NCBI GenBank assembly: GCA_949361645.1 | Contig: OX442424.1 | Span: 2,559,015-2,623,014, forward strand | Length of the DNA: 64,000 bases | Origin: Spongilla lacustris | Lineage: Eukaryota > Porifera > Demospongiae > Spongillida > Spongillidae | Direction of reading: 5' to 3' | Part shown: positions 60,601 to 64,000 of the stretch, in pieces | Position numbering within the stretch: the first letter of the stretch is position 1 | Layout of the letters: each line of letters begins with the position of its first letter | Made by a program: the position numbers and the translations under genes | The notes under the pieces: model-generated | What the model saw: only the letters and a program-made list of their open reading frames with translations | What the model was told of the DNA's origin: nothing | Database searches by the model: none

Positions 60601-63600
60601 CTTTTACTACTGCATCAAGATGTTTCTCCTTTTCAGCTTCCTTTTCTACTGGCTTTGTTTCTTTCTCTTCAGAATGTATAGCCAGCACTTCTTTTGTTGC
60701 AGAGTCCACCTGCTTCCGTTCTTGTACTACTGTATCTAGATGTTTCTCCTTTTCAGCTTCCTTTTCTATTGGCTTTGTTTCTTTGGCTTTAGAATGTATA
60801 GCCAGCACTTCTTTTGCTGCAGAGTCCACTTGTTTCCCTTCTTTTACTACTGTATAAAGATGTTTCTCCTTTTCAGCTTCTGTTACTACTGGCTTTGTTT
60901 CTTTGGCATCAGAATGTATGGTCAACACTTCTTTTGTTGCAGATTCCACCTGCTTCCCTTCTTTTACTACTGTATAAAGATGTTTCTCCTTTTTAGCTTC
61001 ATTTTCTACTGACTCTCTTTCATTGGCATTAGAATGTTTAGCCAGCACTTCTTTTGTTGCAGAGTCCACTTGTTTCCCTTCTTTTACTACTGTATCAAGA
61101 TGTTTCTCCTTTTTAGCTTCTGTTTCTACCGGCTTTGTTTCTTTGGTTTCAGAATGTACAGCTAGCACTTCTTTTGTTGCAGAGTCCTCTTGTTTTCCTG
61201 CTTTTACTACTGTATCAGGATGTTTCTCCTTTTCAGCTTCCTTTTCTACTGCCTTTGTTTCTTTGGCTTCAGAATTTACAGCCACCACTTTTTTTATTGC
61301 AGAGTCCATCTGCTTTCCTTCTTTTACAACTGTACCAAGATGTTTCTCCTTTTCAGCTCCCTTTTCTACTGGTTTTGTTTCTTTGGCATCAGAATGTATG
61401 GCCAGCACTTCTTTGGTTGCAGAGTCCACCTGCTTCCCTTCTTTTACGACTGTATCAAGATGTTTCTCCTTTTCAGCTTCCTTTTCTACAGGCTTTGTTT
61501 CTTTGGCTTCAGAATGTACAGCCACCACTTCTTTTGTTGCAGAGTCCACCTGCTTCCGTTCTTTTACTACTGTATCAAGATGTTTCTGCTTTTCAGCTTC
61601 CTTTTCTTTTGGACCGTTTTCTTTGGCTTCAGAACGTTTAGCCAGCACTACTTTTGTTGCAGAGTCCACCTGTTTCCCTTCTTTTACTACTGTATCAAGA
61701 TGTTTCTTCTTTTCAGCTTCCTTTTCTATTGGCTTTGTTTCTTTGGCTTCTGAATGTATGGCCAGCAATTCGTTTGTTGCAGAGTCCACCTGCTTCCCTT
61801 CTTTTACAACTGTATCAAGATGTTTCTCCTTTTCAGCTTCCTTTTCTATTGGCTTTGTTTCTTTGGCTTCAGAATGTAAAGCCAGCGCTTCTTTTGTTGC
61901 AGAGTCCACTTGTTTCCCTTCTTTTACTACTGTATCAAGATGTTTCTGCTTTTCAGCTTCCTTTTCTTTTGGACCGTTTTCTTTGGCTTCAGAACGTTTA
62001 GCCAGCACTACTTTTGTTGCAGAGTCCACTTGTTTCCCTTCTTTTACTACTGTATCAAGAAGTTTCTCCTTTTCAGCTTCCTTTTCTATTGGCTTTGTTT
62101 CTTTGGCTTCTGAATGTATGGCCAGCAATTCGTTTGTTGCAGAGTCCACCTGCTTCCCTTCTTTTACAACTGTATCAAGATGTTTCTCCTTTTCAGCTTC
62201 CTTTTCTATTGGCTTTGTTTCTTTGGCTTCAGAATGTAAAGCCAGCGCTTCTTTTGTTGCCGAGTCTACTTGTTTCCCTTCTTTTACTACTGCATCAAGA
62301 TGTTTCTGCTTTTCAGCTTCTGTTAGTACTGGCTTTGTTTCTTTGGCATCAGAATGTATGGTCAACACTTCTTTGGTTGCAGATTCCACCTGCTTCCCTT
62401 CTTTTACTACTGTATAAAGATGTTTCTCCTTTTTAGCTTCATTTTGTACTGACTCTCTTTCATTGGCATTAGAATGTTTAGCCAGCACTTCTTTTGTTGC
62501 AGAGTCCACTTGTTTCCCTTCTTTTACTACTGTATAAAGATGTTTCTCCTTTTTAGCTTCTGTTTCTACCGGCTTTGTTTCTTTGGTTTCAGAATGTACA
62601 GCTAGCACTTCTTTTGTTGCAGAGTCCTCTTGTTTTCCTGCTTTTACTACTGTATCAGGATGTTTCTCTTTTTCAGCTTCCTGTTCTACTGCCTTTGTTT
62701 CTTTGGCTTCAGAATTTACAGCCACCACTTTTTTTGTTGCAGAGTCCTCTTGTTTTCCTGCTTTTACTACTGTATCAAGATGTTTCTCCTTCTCAGCTCC
62801 CTTTTCTCCTGGTTTTGTTTCTTTGGCATCAGAATGTATGGCCAGCACTTCTTTGGTTGCAGAGTCCACCTGCTTCCCTTCTTTTACTACTGTATCAAGA
62901 TGTTTCTCCTTCTTGCCTTCCGTTTCTACTGGTTTTGTTTCTTTGGCTTCAGAGTATATTGCCAGCACTTCTTTTGTTGCAGAGTCCACTTGTTTCCCTT
63001 CTTTTACTACTGTATCAAGATGTTTCTCCTTTTCAGCTTCCTTTTCTACTGGCTTTGTTTGTTTGGCTTCAGAATGTATGGCCAGCACATCTTTGGTTGC
63101 AGAGTCTACCTGCTTCCCTTCTTTTACTACTGTATCAAGATGTTTCTCCTTTTCAGCTTCCTTTTCTACAGGCTTTGCTTCTTTGGCTTCAGAGTGTACA
63201 GCCAAAACTTCTTTGGTTGCAGAGTCCACCTGCTTCCGTTCTTTTACTACTGTATCAAGATGTTTCTGCTTTTCAGCTTCCTTTTCTATTGGACTTGTTT
63301 CTTTGGTTTCAGAATGTTTAGCCACCACTTCTTTTGTTGCAGAGTCCATCTGCTTTCCTTCTTTTACTACTGTATCAAGATGTTTCTCCTTTTCAGCTCT
63401 CTTTTGTACTGGTTTTGTTTCTTTGGCATCAGAATGTATGGCCAGCACTTCTTTGGTTGCAGAGTCTACCTGCTTCCCTTCTTTTACTACTGTATCAAGA
63501 TGTGTCTCCTTTTCAGCTTCCTTTTCTACAGGCTTTGCTTCTTTGGCTTCAGAGTGTACAGCCAAAACTTCTTTGGTTGCAGAGTCCACCTGCTTCCGTT

Positions 63601-64000
63601 CTTTTACTACTGTATCAAGATGTTTCTGCTTTTCAGCTTCCTTTTCTATTGGACTTGTTTCTTTGGTTTCAGAATGTTTAGCCAGCACTTCTTTGGTTGC
63701 AGAGTCCACTTGTTTCCCTTCTTTTACTACTGTATCAAGATGTTTCTCCTTCTTGCCTTCCGTTTCTACTGGTTTTGTTTCTTTGGCTTCAGAGTATATA
63801 GCCAGCACTTCTTTTGTTGCAGAGTCCACTTGTTTCCCTTCTTTTACTACTGTATCAAGAAGTTTCTCCTTTTTAGCTTCTGTTACTACCGGCTTTGTTT
63901 CTTTGGCTTCAGAATGTATAGCCAGTACTTCTTTTGTTTCAGAGTCCACCTGCTTCCCTTCTTTTACTACTGTATCAAGATGTTTCTCCTTCTTGCCTTC
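42619..64000 (-). CDS. giant repeat protein, partial (continues beyond window)
   Basis: On the minus strand the frame is open from the window edge to 57260, then, after a 200-N gap, from 57059 to a GTG|gtgagt donor at 42619 (stop in the unspliced frame at 42586). One 60-nt intron, 42738-42679, is predicted near the end. About 7,100 residues are visible. From N to C there are five zones: a 40-residue K/E-rich repeat (~56 units, 63999-57260); ~45-residue repeats with EASEKHLEEGRTVEQTEDQ (57059-~53500); a long diverged E/Q/H/K-rich region (~53500-46800) with recurring KKRxKSAxD basic motifs; eleven copies of a TVDVVQFLSKSLNS module (~46790-45290); ~22 copies of a 10-residue QKQPDSAVSG repeat (44520-43830). 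A non-repetitive tail follows, with IYVGVDPNDVEDLWESVAST and PLSEYKPQHYIE. No membrane segment, signal peptide or known catalytic domain is visible. It is predicted to be mostly disordered and very hydrophilic. Continuity across the gap is inferred; the frames differ by one, but the gap length is arbitrary. I do not recognise the protein. Confidence 0.7.
42679..42738 (-). other. predicted 60-nt, stop-free intron in the giant gene
   Basis: GAG|gtacag at 42739/42738 and aacaaacag|GGA at 42679/42678 bracket 60 nt, a multiple of three with no stop. The encoded segment would be hydrophobic (LVWGVLIELSF), unlike the hydrophilic protein around it. This supports its being an intron and not coding sequence. 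Confidence 0.55.
43830..44520 (-). repeat. 30-bp in-frame minisatellite (10-residue repeat)
   Basis: About 22-23 units of exactly 30 bp encode QKQPDSAVSG variants (QNQPDSAVGG, QEQLDSAVGG). There are no length changes, so the frame is kept throughout. Confidence 0.92.
45290..46790 (-). repeat. eleven ~45-residue helical modules in the giant gene
   Basis: Each unit carries STVDVVQFLSKSLNSIQ..Q followed by a Ser/Glu-rich spacer and SSDSQTEMLQEQ. Unit length varies slightly (about 120-150 bp). The DVVQFLxKSL core has the hydrophobic spacing of an amphipathic helix. Confidence 0.85.
51472..51671 (-). repeat. 30-bp tandem repeat (NQTEMPxVxK), ~7 units
   Basis: Seven ten-residue units of the type NQTEMPHVVK, NQTEMIHALK, NQSGIPQVLR occur in a row in the diverged central region. 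Confidence 0.85.
53500..57059 (-). repeat. ~135-bp repeats encoding ~45-residue units
   Basis: About 25 units have the pattern SESAIDTKISNAAIDQKTTD followed by TGTEASEKHLEEGRTVEQTE. Units near the gap are the most alike. Between 56300 and 56830 two alternating unit types form a 270-bp dimer repeat. Similarity fades toward 53500. Confidence 0.88.
57060..57259. other. assembly gap (200 N) inside the giant gene
   Basis: A fixed 200-N placeholder sits where the 135-bp and 120-bp arrays meet. This is probably an assembly failure in repeats, and its true length and frame effect are unknown. Confidence 1.
57260..64000 (-). repeat. 120-bp tandem array, ~56 units, encoding a 40-residue repeat
   Basis: Every unit is exactly 120 bp with no visible indel over 6.7 kb. 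The unit reads DSATKEVLAIHSEAKETKPV then EKEAEKEKHLDTVVKEGKQV. Higher-order duplication is visible: 57261-58000 repeats at 58221-58960 (8 units apart), and 61561-61920 repeats at 61921-62280 (3 units apart). The array runs off the window end. Confidence 0.96.

Noticed and set aside
57030..63681. Many long plus-strand open frames (up to ~915 codons) opposite the giant gene
   Set aside because: The 120-bp unit is a multiple of three, so any stop-free frame in one unit stays open in all. Their Phe/Leu/Cys-rich translations are mirror products of the K/E-rich coding strand, and the minus frame alone joins the neighbouring coding blocks.

Overview
The window looks like nuclear DNA of an early-branching animal, most probably a sponge. 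The reasons are split genes with consistent GT-AG introns (many only 49-100 nt), a GABA-B-type receptor, a Rab GTPase and a TMEM232-like gene, heavy (TG)n and ACATGT microsatellite load, many short foldback elements, and restriction-like-endonuclease (RLE) retrotransposons. The phylum is an inference from gene style; nothing here proves it. Two 200-N assembly gaps are present (22265-22464 and 57060-57259).

Layout. 1-1608: upstream DNA with a decayed transposase fragment and a small inverted-repeat element. 1609-17132 (+): a complete 17-exon class C GPCR of the GABA-B receptor type. Its 5.4-kb intron 14 has taken in a 5'-truncated RLE retrotransposon with a long intact frame (11955-14126), a second decayed relative (14371-15912) and a shorter fragment. 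17133-23533: 3' flank, an unrecognised broken coding-like stretch, G-rich minisatellite, dispersed repeats and a gap. 23534-28990 (+): most of a TMEM232-like gene (one further exon possible at 21039-21204) with a large Ser/Thr/Pro-rich insertion; its N-terminal exons were not found. 28991-33068: repeats and a third decayed RLE element (30335-31145). 33069-33869 (-): a small secreted protein gene, possibly EndoU-nuclease-like. 34388-34687: a 300-bp foldback. 35309-36880 (-): a complete 7-exon Rab-family GTPase with an altered DTAGQE motif, whose intron 3 carries a 320-bp (TG)n tract. 36881-42618: non-coding DNA with several terminal-inverted-repeat elements.

42619-64000 (-): the dominant feature, a giant repeat-protein coding region that stays open to the window edge except at one assembly gap and one 60-nt intron. 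It encodes about 7,100 visible residues: a 56-fold, length-invariant 40-residue Lys/Glu-rich repeat, then ~45-residue repeats, a long diverged Gln/Glu/His-rich region with recurring basic motifs, an 11-fold helical module, a 10-residue minisatellite repeat, and a short non-repetitive tail. I do not recognise it, and it is the strongest candidate for something undescribed.

The genes do not form an obvious pathway. They read as ordinary neighbours in a compact, transposon-rich animal genome.
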